The notes: generated by a model from the sequence alone, not told the origin. A stretch of DNA of 64,000 nt from Blepharisma stoltei (GCA_914767885.1 CAJZBQ010000034.1:248001-312000); one strand, 5' to 3'; numbered from the stretch's first letter, positions 1 through 11,236 are shown. Numbers and translations are program-made.

Positions 1-2
1 GC

Positions 3-422
3 CATCCTTCTGCACTTTATATAAAGCATCCTTCTCCAAGTGTGCTGATTGTTGATGATATGGAATTTGATTTAGAAATACTTGCCTCTATAATGAAAAA
101 ACATGGAATCAGCTATGCTGAAGCTCAGAATGGAGAAACTGCTATTGATTTAGTTAAATCTAGCGATAGTAGGAAGCAACCGTTTAAAGTAATTTTAATG
201 GATTGTGAAATGCCTGGAATCAGTGGATGGGATGCGACAAGGAAAATTAATAAGCTTTTCATGGAAGGAGAAATTGAAAGCTTGCCATATATAATTGGAT
301 ACTCTGCTTATAGCTCTGATGAGGACATAAAAAAAGGGATCAACTGTGGAATGACAGATTTTTTAACTAAGCCAAGCACTCCTGAAAAAATAATGTTTAC
401 AATTTTGAGGTATTTATCATAA
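3..422 (+). CDS. Hybrid histidine kinase HK1, C-terminal receiver domain (5' partial)
   Basis: The gene enters from the left edge, so only its last 139 codons are visible. They form a response-regulator receiver domain: the acidic pair in VLIVDDMEFD, the phospho-acceptor Asp in VILMDCEMPG, and the conserved Lys in FLTKPS near the end, closed by TAA. The domain matches the C-termini of the six other hybrid kinases in this window, so it is almost certainly the end of a membrane hybrid kinase that phosphorylates its own receiver. It contains no in-frame TGA and no insert. The reading frame is open from base 3. Confidence 0.9.
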   Translation, partial: HPSALYIKHPSPSVLIVDDMEFDLEILASIMKKHGISYAEAQNGETAIDLVKSSDSRKQPFKVILMDCEMPGISGWDATRKINKLFMEGEIESLPYIIGYSAYSSDEDIKKGINCGMTDFLTKPSTPEKIMFTILRYLS

Positions 423-673
423 AATATAAATAACTTAAATTAGTTTCATATTGCATACTGCATTTTTAAATATAAAATTGTCTGAATTCGACAATCATAT
501 TATCTATACAGAATATAGCATGTTCGATAATTTGAATGAATGAAGCCCAACTTAATAGGAACGCCAAAAATTTTAACTCGTAATTTGGAGAAATTATAAT
601 AAATTGCTTCATTTTTAATTTTTTTTGAGAAGCAACCCTCTCCTTCATTTTAATTTGATACCATTATTATGAA

Positions 674-826
674 TTGGCATAATTTTGTAAAGGTCTCTAC
701 ACGCCGAAAATTTTCTTTGTGTGGAAAACAAAATCCACATGTGGAGTTTCCAGAATAGATGCGAGATTTGGATTCCACATAGAGGAAAATGCCCTGACCT
801 GAGAGACCCTTCCAAAATTATGCCAA
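674..826. mobile_element. Short palindromic element (MITE-like)
   Basis: The left end TTGGCATAATTTTG is matched by the inverted right end CAAAATTATGCCAA. The arms continue inward through AGGTCTCT / AGAGACCCT, giving about 24 paired bases, with a second small palindrome around 705-760. The element is about 153 bp with no coding capacity. I see no convincing target duplication. It is either a MITE or an IES in non-coding DNA. Confidence 0.6.
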
Positions 827-974
827 CACATAATATTATCTATTTTGGATGCCATATCCAATAGGCTAATTCTTAATATGAGTTAGCCAATAGAATATAA
901 TTGATTTTTTATCTTTCGTTAATAAAGTTTATTTTGTTCAGCTTGCTCCAAGAATTTTCCAAAAAATTATAGGC

Positions 975-1198
975 TAACTCCACCCCTTAAATTGAAATAA
1001 AAAATCCTATTTCAATAAAAGAAAATTATATTTTTGAAGAAGAATAGTTCAATTCAGTGCAAAACTATTTAAATAATATTCTACTTATGAATTAAACCAT
1101 AAATATTAGTATTTCACTTATCAAATTTTCCTATTGAAAATAATGGCGGTTAAAGCACAATTTTATCTATATATTGTTCCAATTTAAAAGGGGGAGTA
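975..1198. mobile_element. TA-bounded inverted-repeat element of the CTCC/GGAG type
   Basis: The left end TAACTCCACCCCTTAAATTG mirrors the right end CAATTTAAAAGGGGGAGTA, about 20 bp of inverted repeat ending in TA on each side. The termini resemble those of the MITE-type IESs that interrupt genes elsewhere in the window, but the interior differs. It lies in non-coding DNA, so excision cannot be tested by reading frame. Confidence 0.65.
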
Positions 1199-1590
1199 AG
1201 CAATTTTTGATTAGCTTCGCATTTTCAAATCCAAAAACACAAGACTAAGCAGCAATTAGGGCTAGCATTATAATTTTAAGGATAATTATAAAATTGTTTT
1301 GGAGCTGCACCAATACTCTATAATTCAAAATAAAATCGAAGCAAAAAGACTAATTAATTATTAGTCCTCAAAAAGTTTACTAACCTTCCAAATAAAGAAA
1401 ACCTTCTTAAATTTTTATAAATCATTTAAAAATTAAATAATCAGCATATAATTAATTTATTAATTAAAGTTTAAATCCCCTTTGCAAATGATTGAGCATT
1501 TTTTCCAAATTTCTTTATTGCATCATCTCAGCTTTACTAAATCCTTATTCATTAGCCACCGATTAAAAATAAAATTTAGGGGCATTAAAA

Positions 1591-2097
1591 ATGTTAAGTT
1601 CTGATTGTGCAGGATGCAGTGATCCAGTGAAGCGTGCAATTTTATACTCAAAAAATCCTAATTCCCTTTGTTCTAACTGTCGAAGTGTCATTTCTATCCA
1701 AGAGTCCACAGAATCCATATCAAAAGAATCTTTCTTTGAAACAGAAGACTTAAAGTATCCTCACTTCAGGAAACAAAAAAAGAAGAGATTCTTCAACACT
1801 TTTACCAAAATGAAAAAATATGCCCATCACTTGTCAAAACAAATCGGCAACAGATTCACAGCTGCAGCTGTTCGAAAAGCAAGACAAGAATACAGATTGG
1901 CTGAAAAACTAGCAGAATTACATGATAAAGCAAGCCAGAAAACTAGAGAACATTTGGTGAAAGCGATAAGGACCTGCTATGTCCGCGACTATAATTTAGA
2001 ACAAGTTAATGCATATTTAAGACAGAATGGCCCTCCGTTTGAGAACCTAGCTGATATATTCCAAGACCTTTATGATAATTATATTAATAGAGATTAA
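1591..2097 (+). CDS. Small zinc-ribbon protein, paralog 1 of 3
   Basis: A 168-residue protein with an N-terminal C4 zinc ribbon (CAGC near residue 6 and CSNC near residue 28), an acidic linker, and a basic helical C-terminal half (KYAHHLSKQIGNRF, then TCYVRDYNLEQVNAYLRQ). The same order (zinc ribbon, basic KY...Q-IG-HR helix, C-terminal RDY-L motif) recurs in the next two genes on the same strand, so this is a tandem family. The start is the first ATG before the first Cys pair. The basic region plus zinc ribbon would suit nucleic-acid or protein binding, but I do not recognise a named family. The next gene starts eight bases after the stop. Confidence 0.75.
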   Translation: MLSSDCAGCSDPVKRAILYSKNPNSLCSNCRSVISIQESTESISKESFFETEDLKYPHFRKQKKKRFFNTFTKMKKYAHHLSKQIGNRFTAAAVRKARQEYRLAEKLAELHDKASQKTREHLVKAIRTCYVRDYNLEQVNAYLRQNGPPFENLADIFQDLYDNYINRD

Positions 2098-2105
2098 TAA
2101 AAAAT

Positions 2106-2651
2106 ATGGAGTGCGAGGGGTGCAATGATTTAATAAAAAGGACTATTTTGTTTGGCAAAAAATCTTCAGCCTTGTGCTTGAAATGCAAAAAGTCCTTTGA
2201 AAAGCCGAATATCCTTCCAGATTATTCTAATTATGTTGAGTACTTAGAAGAAGAGCCTGAAGTAACGACTGAAAATGGCACTGAAGCGAAGTCTCCAGAT
2301 GATAAAAAGGACAAGAAATCCTCTAAATGTTCGAGTCAATGGGCTGGATGTACAATGCTGCGAAAATACACAACACATCTGGTAAGGCAGATCGGGCACA
2401 GATTTACTGATGAAGCACAGAGAAAAGCGAAGACAGAAGGAAAATTGCAGAAAAAAATAATAAGCTTGAATAATACAACACCCAAAGAGAAGAGGCTTCT
2501 ACTGGCAAAAGCTGTAAGGTTGTGCTCGAAAAGAGATTATACGTTAGCCCAGATAGGCGAATTTTTAAGGCCGAAAGGATTTCCTTATTCAGCTTTTGTC
2601 GATATTATAGAAAGCTTTTATAAAAACCATTTAGCTAAAACTATTGACTAA
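2106..2651 (+). CDS. Small zinc-ribbon protein, paralog 2 of 3
   Basis: A 181-residue paralog of the gene just upstream. CEGC and CLKC form the N-terminal C4 zinc ribbon. A low-complexity Glu/Lys/Ser linker follows, then a helix LRKYTTHLVRQIGHRF matching paralog 1, and the C-terminal RDYTLAQIGEFLRPKG block. The 8-bp spacing from paralog 1 is very tight for separate transcription units, though ciliate intergenic distances can be tiny. No TGA codon or insert. Function is not recognised. Confidence 0.75.
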   Translation: MECEGCNDLIKRTILFGKKSSALCLKCKKSFEKPNILPDYSNYVEYLEEEPEVTTENGTEAKSPDDKKDKKSSKCSSQWAGCTMLRKYTTHLVRQIGHRFTDEAQRKAKTEGKLQKKIISLNNTTPKEKRLLLAKAVRLCSKRDYTLAQIGEFLRPKGFPYSAFVDIIESFYKNHLAKTID

Positions 2652-2800
2652 TAAATAACTGATAAATAAAGGGGGACTTAAAAATTAATATAAAATCTTA
2701 ATAAAAATCAAATTTAGATAGGTGAATTATTCAAATATAATATAAATATTTAGAAATTTACTTTCGTTTATAATAAATATAATATTTTTTGGGCGTAAAA

Positions 2801-3456
2801 ATGTTTAACGATGATTGTGTAGGTTGCAAAAACCCAATCAAGCGGTTATATTTTTATTCTAAAGGTGTGGTTTTTCTGTGTCATAAATGCCAAAAAATAT
2901 GTGCTGACGAATTCCCAGATAAATTTTCTAGATCGACTGTTAAGAATATAGATCCAAGAGGCGAAAATACGCCAACCAAAAGCTCTTTAAACAATTTGAG
3001 AAAATATGGAGTCCTTCTCACAACACAGATAGGGCATAGGATTCATGAAATTAATTTAAAGACTGCAAGATCTCAATATAAGTTGCTTTCTAAGCTGCAA
3101 GCTATATTTAAAAATGCTCCGATGGAACAAAAGATAGGGCTTGGAAAATCTTTAAAACTTTGCTATAATCGAGATTATAATTTAGAGGAGATTAATAACG
3201 TGGGGGTTGCTTAAAATTTATAAAAATTTCTTATATGGAAATTAAAAAATATAAATGAGAATAAATTTTATATTAAAATAAATATTTTTAAAAAAATTTT
3301 TTTTGGCAAAGAATAGTTGGAATGGAGGTCTACCTTAATTATTTAAGACCTTTGGGATCATCATTTGAAGAACTAGCTGATATGTTTCAATATTTTTATG
3401 ATCATTATATCAAAAAATATATGCTCGGAACTCAGCAATCCATAAATATATCATAA
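2801..3456 (+). CDS. Small zinc-ribbon protein, paralog 3 of 3, interrupted by an IES
   Basis: The start chosen is the ATG at 2801, which matches the paralogs (MFNDDCVGC); an upstream non-ATG extension is ignored. The protein has the C4 ribbon (CVGC, CHKC), the LRKYGVLLTTQIGHRI helix and the RDYNLEEI motif. The uninterrupted frame then runs into a stop at 3214. Removing 3193-3335 and leaving one TA joins LEEIN to YLRPLGSSFEELADMFQ, which aligns with both paralogs' C-termini and ends at TAA 3456, giving 170 residues. Without excision the C-terminal 45 residues are lost, so the gene needs germline editing to be complete. Confidence 0.7.
3193..3335. mobile_element. IES (143 nt) in zinc-ribbon paralog 3
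   Basis: The segment lies between TA at 3193-3194 and TA at 3336-3337. Its removal restores both frame and homology with the two adjacent paralogs across the junction. It is very AT-rich. The ends do not form a clear inverted repeat, unlike the MITE-type IESs. The boundary is inferred from paralog alignment. Confidence 0.75.
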
Positions 3457-3930
3457 ATAGCATAGTTTCTGAGTGATTAAGTAGCCTATAGGCTGATATC
3501 AGCTTCAATAAGATAAGCTTTATAATTAAAATGATTTAAGCATTTCATACCTTTTTTATAAAATGCAGATCTTTGATTCGATTTGATAAATTAATTGATT
3601 TTAATCAAAACATTATGCTTATTTTAATATGGCATAAATGTACACACTGATAATTGAAAAAAAGATTTTTTCCAGAATATTTAGTCCTGCCTTTACTCTT
3701 TCAAATTTATATCATTCAATTTTTAATAAATACATTAAATAATCGACAATTTACATCTATGAATTATTAGATATTTAATACCATACATGACTAAAGGAAG
3801 ATCCAGGAATTGCTGGTTTACGATAAATAATTTCACTAACCCTTTAGATAGAATAATTATATAATTATAAATTTAATAAGATTATTGTTTTTAAATTTCT
3901 ATATAAAAATGATATTTTTTTTGCAAACGA
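3457..3930. other. Intergenic, no gene seen
   Basis: About 470 bp of AT-rich DNA with stops in all frames. I see no RNA gene, repeat or inverted-repeat element here. Confidence 0.6.
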
Positions 3931-4317
3931 ACTGAGGGAACCATTGAGCTTTTGAAGAATGAATTTGAGGCAGGAAAGATCTCATATTTAATTGTTGCAA
4001 TTAAGTATGTTCCAGCTCCTCACTTGCTTGGTTGCATTCAATTTAAACAGCAGACGAGATATATTAAATTGGCTAGAAAATTAAATGCCAATTTCAGAAA
4101 ATGCTCAGGACTCACTGAAGATGTAATAAAGGTATGGTTTAAGAGCGAAAATTTTGTGGAAATGGGAAAATTCAAAACTATTACAATAAATAGTGCGAAA
4201 AAGACCAAAACAGAAGATCAAAAATCGGTGAAAATATCAAGTAGTAAGGTCAGCTCACTCCCTTCAATAATAAGAAAATTCTTGTGCATTAATGGGTGGT
4301 TAGCGCAAAATTTTTAA
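3931..4317 (+). pseudogene. Fragment resembling a CRESS-type replication initiator (Rep) N-domain, probably defunct
   Basis: The frame from 3931 encodes a segment with the spacing of the HUH endonuclease N-domain of Rep proteins from CRESS-DNA replicons. It has a hydrophobic strand followed by PHLLGCIQF, where motif II normally has His-hydrophobic-His/Gln then Gly, and about 45 residues later a motif-III-like stretch, VIKVWFKSENFVEMGKF. In that stretch the catalytic Tyr position is Val, while the Lys three residues later is kept. Motif I and any helicase domain are absent, and there is no clear ATG in place. The remaining C-terminus is a basic low-complexity tail. I read it as an old insertion of a Rep-like gene, damaged at the active site. 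The family call rests on motif spacing alone. Confidence 0.5.
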
Positions 4318-4406
4318 AATTTTACACGAATAGATCTAAATTGTCTGAAAAATTTTAGCACAAAAATTTAAAAATCTTATACGAATAGATCTAAATTGTC
4401 TGAAAA
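4301..4406 (+). repeat. Two-copy tandem direct repeat, about 51 bp unit
   Basis: A unit starting TAGCGCAAAA and ending ATCTAAATTGTCTGAAAA at 4301-4351 is repeated at 4356-4406 with a few differences. The copies share the exact core CGAATAGATCTAAATTGTCT. It overlaps the 3' end of the Rep-like fragment. Confidence 0.8.
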
Positions 4407-4725
4407 CCCTTTAATAGAGAGCAAATTTCGATCTATTCTGATGAAATAAAATATTATGTTAAAACCCCTAGCAAAATGTGCAAGAATTTGCTTATTATTT
4501 GGGGGGGAAAGCTAGAAGAAACTGTTGTAGACGATTATAATGCTTTTTATCAGCAATTTAATCTCTTTTGTACGTTATTTGAGCCATTTTGTTCTTTTAC
4601 TTCAAATATGACTGAAAATCCAGTTTTTCTACCATTTTAGGCAATTTTTCAAAATTGCACTTTTACCTGAAATAATTTATTTTATCTAATTTTAATTCCA
4701 AAATCTACTTGTTTTTTCTATTTAT
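4318..4725. other. Intergenic, no gene seen beyond the tandem repeat
   Basis: AT-rich sequence between the Rep-like fragment and the end of HK2. Apart from the second repeat copy I see nothing that can be supported. Confidence 0.6.
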
Positions 4726-6843
4726 TTACAAGTATTTAATTACAGTTTGAATAATTTCTTCTGGTGAGCATGGCTTAGGTAAAAACTCGGCCATCCCGCT
4801 TTCGAAGCAAAGTTTAACGTCTTCGTCTGAGTTATACGCAGAGTGTCCAATAATAACAGGCAAAAAATGAATATTTCCTTCTCTATAAAGTTTATTTATA
4901 TTTTTTGAGGCTTCTCATCCATCCATTTCAGGCATACTTGAGTCCATCATAATTACTTTAAAAGGTCTTTGCTTTTTGTCATGCTCAATTACTTTTTCAA
5001 TTGCAATTTTTCCATTTATAGCTTCACAAAACGCGACTCCATAATTTTTGAAAATAGAGCCAAGGATTTCTAAATTAAATTCCATATCGTCTACGATTAA
5101 AACGCTTTGGTTTAGAGCTCGTGATTCAAAATATTGTTTTGAAATGGAAAATTCAGGCATGACGTTTTCATTGCATTCTTTGGTATTTAGCTTATCATCT
5201 ACTCGCTGATGATTATTTGCATTATTTATATCTATTTTAAAAGAAAAAGTTGACCCTCTCCCTAAATTTGATTTTGCTTTTAGTACTTCTCCACCTAATT
5301 GTTTTGATAAGAGATTCGATATATGTAGCCCAAGACCTTTCCCTGTAGAATCAATGCTAGGGACTGCTAATGAATTCAAATCTTTAGTCATGCTTTTCAA
5401 ATTTTTTTTATCAATGCCAATTCCTGTATCTTCAACATAGCATTTTAGTATATTTTTTGAGGTAAGGACACAAGATATATCAATTTTCCCTTTTATTGTA
5501 TATCTAATTGCATTAGTTACTAAATTTAGTAAAATTTGGCCAAACCGAAGAGGATCTGTATATATTTTAGTAGGCAGTAAAGGATCCAATCGATAAATAA
5601 TCGATATTTTCTTTTTTTCTGCTTGAAGTTGTATTAAATCGCATGTGTTTATTATGATTTCTTCTATATTACAAACTTTTTTCTGTATATTCAGCCCACC
5701 AGTTAAAATTTTTGAATAGTCAAGTAAGTCATTAATTAAAGAAAGCATCAGTTTTCCTGAAATCAGGACAGTCTTCAATTTTTTCTTTGATTTTTCATTA
5801 ATCGACAAAGCTTTGTCTTTTAAAAGCTCACTAGTAAAATAAATAATAGAATTCAAAGGTGTTTTTAGTTCATGTGAAGCTGACCTTAATATTAAGTTTC
5901 TTAAATTTTCTTTTGAAATGTTTTTCTCAAGCTCAATAATTTGATTTGAATTTCTGATTGAAATAAATAGTGAGGGCTTGCCTTCTCAGGTTATATTTTT
6001 TGCTTTTCACTCAATGTTTGTACTTCCAATAAATGAAATGCCAAGTAGAGTTTCTTCGAGTCGAGGGTTATTCAGTAAATAGATAATATCATCAATTAAG
6101 TTTGTTGAGTCATTGAATCTTGCTATTTTTTTGCCATCAATATATTTTATTGAGTCTAAATCAGTCTTTAAATTTTCAGCTGTTGTATTCAGTAATTCTA
6201 AAGACTCCCCATTAAAAAAAGCTACTTTTGCGTTTTCTGATAATATGATAATTCCTTCAAATAATGCTTGCGTTATTGTATTTAATCTGTTTGTTGTGTT
6301 TTCCAATTCCTTCCTGTAAGCAAATCTCTCATAAGATTTTTTCATCATATGAGATCTACTTATATTGCATAATAAAACTATAACGTTTATATCAAGAATA
6401 AGAGTCAAGGGATCTATTGCATCTAATTTTACATATCACACACACAAGTGAATAAACATAAGAGAATTAAAAACTCACGTGTTTCTTATAATCGTAAATT
6501 CAAGCTCAGCTCTAGCAACCCAAGCTAAAACTTCAAAAATTTTACTGTTTAACTGACTTGCTGACAAAATGAAGAGTTGAAAATTGTGAAATTCATTGGC
6601 AAGGATCAGAACGATGATTTTGCAAAATGGACCGTTTTTGGAGGAGAATTGCACAATTAATAAACATATGATATTTGCAATGACTAGTGGAGCAAACCAT
6701 ATTCAGGTGAATTCACTAGGGATAAAGATTTCTTTGATAAGCCTTAATGATGGAGCAATGCATGAAAGTATGCATGCTTTAATTAAAAAGTTATAAACAC
6801 TTTCAAATTCTTCCTTTCACCAAAGATCTTCAGTAGATTTCAT
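4726..6843 (-). CDS. Hybrid histidine kinase HK2 (membrane, HisKA-HATPase-REC)
   Basis: Read with TGA as Trp, one uninterrupted frame of 705 residues runs from the ATG at 6843 (MKSTEDLWWKEEFE) to TAA at 4726. Order: several hydrophobic membrane segments in the first 170 residues, a PAS-like linker (FEGIIILSENAKVAFFNGESLELL), the HisKA phospho-acceptor box SHELKTPLNS with His near residue 324, an HATPase domain with N-box NLVTNAIRYT, G1 DTGIGI and G2 GKGLGLHISNLL, then a receiver domain with DDMEFN, phospho-acceptor MMDSS and KPCS. It would autophosphorylate on His and pass phosphate to its own receiver. At least six TGA codons must be Trp for the frame to hold. Its last 385 bp are almost identical to HK3. 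Confidence 0.92.
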
Positions 6844-7315
6844 TTTTTTATTTTTATAATGCAATTTCAGCTATTTATTAGGTGATAGAGTTACTTTTTT
6901 TAAGCTATCTGGAAAAATTTTCTCCTATTTCTATCACAAGTTAAATGGTGTATTCATTATTCAGCATCAAGTTCATATTTGCTTATCAGATTCTTTATTT
7001 TAAGAGCGCATGAAAGTAGTGTGTGTGCTCGTAAAAGATAAGCTCTATTGTGAAATTAATAATATAATATTTGTTACTAACGGCTGAATTATTGAGTTTT
7101 ATCTGAAAATTTCATAAAAACCGTAAAAAAACGAAAACTTTACCATTATTTTTTTCCATCTTCAAGGGAAATGAGAAAAAAAAAATCAAAGCAAAATTTA
7201 AATAGTTCTAGAGAAACAATTAAATGATTTTAATTTATCCCACTACAATCATTAAACCTCTTTAATAGTATTTCTTTTTTCTTTAATTTTCTAAGCAAAA
7301 CTATGTGATTTCTAT
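6844..7315. other. Intergenic between HK2 and HK3
   Basis: About 470 bp that must hold the HK2 promoter and the HK3 3' flank. AT-rich, with no ORF or repeat that I can support. Confidence 0.6.
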
Positions 7316-9433
7316 TTATAAGTATTTAATTACAGTTTGAATAATTTCTTCTGGTGAGCATGGCTTAGGTAAAAACTCGGCCATCCCGCTTTCGAAGCAA
7401 AGTTTAACGTCTTCGTCTGAGTTATATGCAGAGTGTCCAATAATAACAGGCAAAAAACGAATATTTCCTTCTCTATAAAGTTTATTTATATTTTTTGAGG
7501 CTTCTCATCCATCCATTTCGGGCATACTTGAGTCCATCATAATTACTTTAAAAGGTCTTTGCTTTTTGTCATGCTCAATTACTTTTTCAATTGCAATTTT
7601 TCCATTTATAGCTTCACAAAACGCGACTCCATAATTTTTGAAAATAGAGCCAAGGATTTCTAAATTAAATTCCATATCGTCTACGATTAAAACGCTCTGG
7701 TTCAAAGAATATTGCTCTAGACAATTAATTGACAGTGAAGATTCTGGCATAGCATTTTCATTGCATTCTTCAACGCTTATTACTTGGTCTATTGGCTGAA
7801 AACTATTTGGGTTATTTATATCTATTTTAAAAGAAAAAATTGATCCTTTCCCTAAAGTTGATTTTCCTTTCAGAACTTTTCCGCCTAATTGCTTACAGAG
7901 AAGGTTTGATATATGAATTCCTAGTCCTTTTCCTGTTGAATCAACTGTAGGTATTGCAAAAGAATTCAGCTCTTGGGTCATTCTTTTAAGTTTTTGGTCA
8001 TTAATTCCTATCCCTGTGTCTTCTACATAGCATTTCAACATATTTTTTGGTGTTAAGTTACAAGAAATTTCAATTTTCCCTTTTAAAGTGTGCCTAATTG
8101 CATTTGTTGCTAAATTGAGTAAAATTTGACCAAATCGTAGAGGATCTGTATAAACTTTCCTTGGTAATAAAGAGTCAAATCTATAAATGACAGACAATTT
8201 CTTTTTTTCAGCTTGAAGTTGTATCAAGTCACATGTATTTATAATGATTTCTTCTATATTACACAATTTCTTTTGGATATTTAGCCCTCCAGTCAGAATT
8301 TTTGAATAGTCAAGCAAATCATTAACTAAAGAAAGCATCAGTTTTCCTGAAACCAAGACAGTTTTAAGTTTCTTCTTTAAAATCTCGTCTTTTATCAAGG
8401 TTTTGTCTTCTAAAAGTTCGCTAGTAAAATAAATAATTGAGTTTAAAGGTGTTTTTAGTTCATGTGAGGCTGATCTTAAAATTAAGTTTTTTAAATTTTC
8501 TTTTGAAATGTTTTTCTCAAGCTCTATAATTTGATTTGCATTTCTGATTGAAATAAACAATGAAGGCTTGCTTTCTCAGATGATATTTTTTGCTTTTCAC
8601 TCAATATTTGTACTTCCAATAAATGAAATCCCAAGTAGAGTTTCTTCATGCCGAGGGTTATTCAGTAAATAGACAATATCATCAATTAAGTTTGTAGAGT
8701 CGCTGAACCTTGCTATTTTTTTGCCATCAATATATTTTATTGAATTTAAATCAGATTTCAAATTTTCTGCTGTAGTCCTAAGCAATTCCAAAGCTTCTTC
8801 GTTATAAAATACTACTCCGGCATTTTCTGATAAAATAATTATTCCTTCAAATAAAGCTTGTGCTATCGTATTTAATCGATTTGTTGTATTTTCCAACTCT
8901 TTTCTATAGACAAACCTTTCAAATGAGATTTTCATTATGTGAATTCGGCTAACATTACAAAGTATAACTAAAATCATAACATCAGTAAGGAGAGAGAAAG
9001 GATCTGAGGTATCAAGCTGGACATGTCACTCGCATATGTGGATTAAAATAAGAAAATTAAAAATTCACTTATCTTTTATAATTGTAAATTCGATTTCAGC
9101 TCTTGTGATAAATGCTAGAACTTCAAAAATTTTGCTATTTAACTGAGTTTTTGATAATTGCAAAAGTTGAAGATTGTGAAACTCATGGCAAATAATTATA
9201 ACGATTATTTTATGTAAAGGAGTCTTTTTAGTGGCTGAATATACTACTAATAAGCATATGATATTTATTGTAAGTATTGGAGCAAAAAATTTTCAGGTAT
9301 ACTCGCTTGGGATAAGAAATTCTTTTATTAGGTTTATTGATGGAGTAGTGCACGAGAGTATGGATAATTTTAAAAAGAATTTATATACACTCTCAACTTC
9401 TTCTTCTCACCAAAGTTCTCCATTAGACTTCAT
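7316..9433 (-). CDS. Hybrid histidine kinase HK3 (tandem paralog of HK2)
   Basis: One open frame of 705 residues with TGA as Trp, exactly the length of HK2. It starts MKSNGELWWEEEVE at 9433 and stops at TAA 7316. It has N-terminal membrane segments, the PAS-like linker, SHELKTPLNS (His near residue 324), N-box NLATNAIRHT, G1 DTGIGI, G2 GKGLGIHISNLL, and a receiver with the phospho-acceptor Asp near residue 634 in MMDSSMPEMDGW. HK2 and HK3 are a head-to-tail duplication: most of the protein differs moderately, while about 128 receiver codons are nearly identical at DNA level, suggesting gene conversion. No IES or intron. Confidence 0.92.
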
Positions 9434-11236
9434 TTACTTTTTATAATATGTATGAAGTGAAGGTAATCGATAATAAATATAATCTTTACTTATAACTATT
9501 TAAGAAAAGGAAGATTTCTTATAAAAAATAAAATTGGGTTGATTAAAGTTGCGGAAAATTATAATGGAAATCTAGAATAAAATCTAAATTGTAATTTAAA
9601 ATTATCCAAAAAAAAGTAAAAAGTGCTAATTATTATCAAATAAATTTTAGCAGAAGAAATAATTATGTTGATTGATTGATCCAAGAAGTTTAAAATAAAT
9701 TTGAAAGTTTATAAATTTGAGAATAATAATATATAAAGAGGTATCAGGAACTGCGATTTTCCAAAAATTTGATATTAATATTTACATATAATTGATTCAT
9801 AGACTTAAAATAAAATTTGATTGGCACTATTTTAAATTTTTAATATTTTTATTGTATATAGCCTTTAATTATAGAGGCAATATAAATAGAAATCCTCGAT
9901 AATTTAATAGATAGTAAATATGCATGCCAAAATGCTGAGATTTAGACAGTCAGGTAGTTACTAGTGCATAATTATTTATGTCTGGCTGGGTTTTGGAAAT
10001 ATTTACATAATTCTATTCAGCTGAGTTTGAATCGCATCTAAATTCATGAGTGCGCAACTGAAAAAGAAAATTTTGCAGCTGGAATAATCTATTTGCTTAC
10101 TATTCGCAAAAATGAAGAGTAAAACAATTAGATTTTCAAATTTTAGATTTAAAATTTCAGGAGCGCATTTTTAGATGAAATTTGACACATAAAAGAGCTC
10201 CTAATATTGATTTAATAACTTTTAATTCAATTAAAAATCTGTCATTATTGTGATGTGCAAGTAAAGATATCAGAAAAGAAATTTTTTTACAAATCATTCA
10301 AACGTAACTTATTGCCTAGTCAATATAAATACTTTAGGTGAAATCAAATCTTCCATAGCTTTTATTTTCTCTATATTAAAATACAAAATATTCAAGACTT
10401 TAATTTTTAAAAGCAATTAGCATCATTAAACTATCCTTGCTTTTAATATAACCTTTCAATCGTTAACTAGCTTTTATCCATAGCCTATTGAAGAGTTTCA
10501 AATTAATTACATAGACATATTGCCAACAGAAATATTAACAATGATCAGAAATTATTTTGTCAAGTAATCAAAAGTATAAATACATTTTATTATTTAATAT
10601 TCGAGCGATAAAAAAATTTTAAAGTTTATTGATAATTACTTAAGACAATATTTTTTGATCAATAGTAACTGATAGATTTTCTTAGAGAAAAATAAAAATT
10701 AAAACTTTAAGGCAACAATAGAGATAAAATAAGGAAAGGCAAATTGATAAAAGGAGTTTATTTTATAAAGTAAAGATAAAGAGAAATTTAGACTAAAGTG
10801 CTAAAAATTAGGACAATTAATGCAGTTATTGTTTTAAAGCTTTGCAAATTTATGGATTAATATTTTTAGGTAAAATTTCGAATATTCCTATAATTTAAAT
10901 TATTCTCTGGAATTTTATAATCATATTATAGCTATTTGTTTATTTATAATTTATAGTTAATTTGCTAAAAAATATAAGAGAGGCTTATCAATAAATGCTC
11001 ATAAGTATATTAATAGGTAAAGTATTTAATCAGTATTAATTTTCAATAAGTGCATAGATATGAATTTCAATAATTTTTTCTTATAAACTAGATCAAAAAT
11101 CTATAATATATTACCTACAACTTAAAAATTATGATTAAAAACCTGCCTGGTCTCTTATTTAAAATAAAATGCAAAATCTGTCAATTAATTGCTAATTATA
11201 GTTCAGCCATTATTTGCATATACATAATTAATATTG
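9434..11236. other. 1.8 kb AT-rich intergenic region, nothing recognised
   Basis: The longest gene-poor stretch. Stops occur in every frame, and I see no convincing inverted-repeat element or RNA gene. The final 150 bp are partly alike to the DNA upstream of Tmc-like gene B (shared AATCTGTCAATT and AGCCATTATTT), suggesting that promoter-proximal DNA was duplicated with the gene. Confidence 0.6.

Larger units (their letters stand above)
423..1590. other. Intergenic region with two terminal-inverted-repeat elements
   Basis: No gene is supported in these 1.17 kb. The region holds two short inverted-repeat elements, at 674-826 and 975-1198, listed separately. The rest is AT-rich sequence with frequent stops in all frames. 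Confidence 0.7.

Noticed and set aside
9900-9995. Possible inverted repeat CCAAAA ... TTTTGG with CAGTCAG / CTGGCTG
   Set aside because: Pairing is short and interrupted, within what AT-rich DNA gives by chance.
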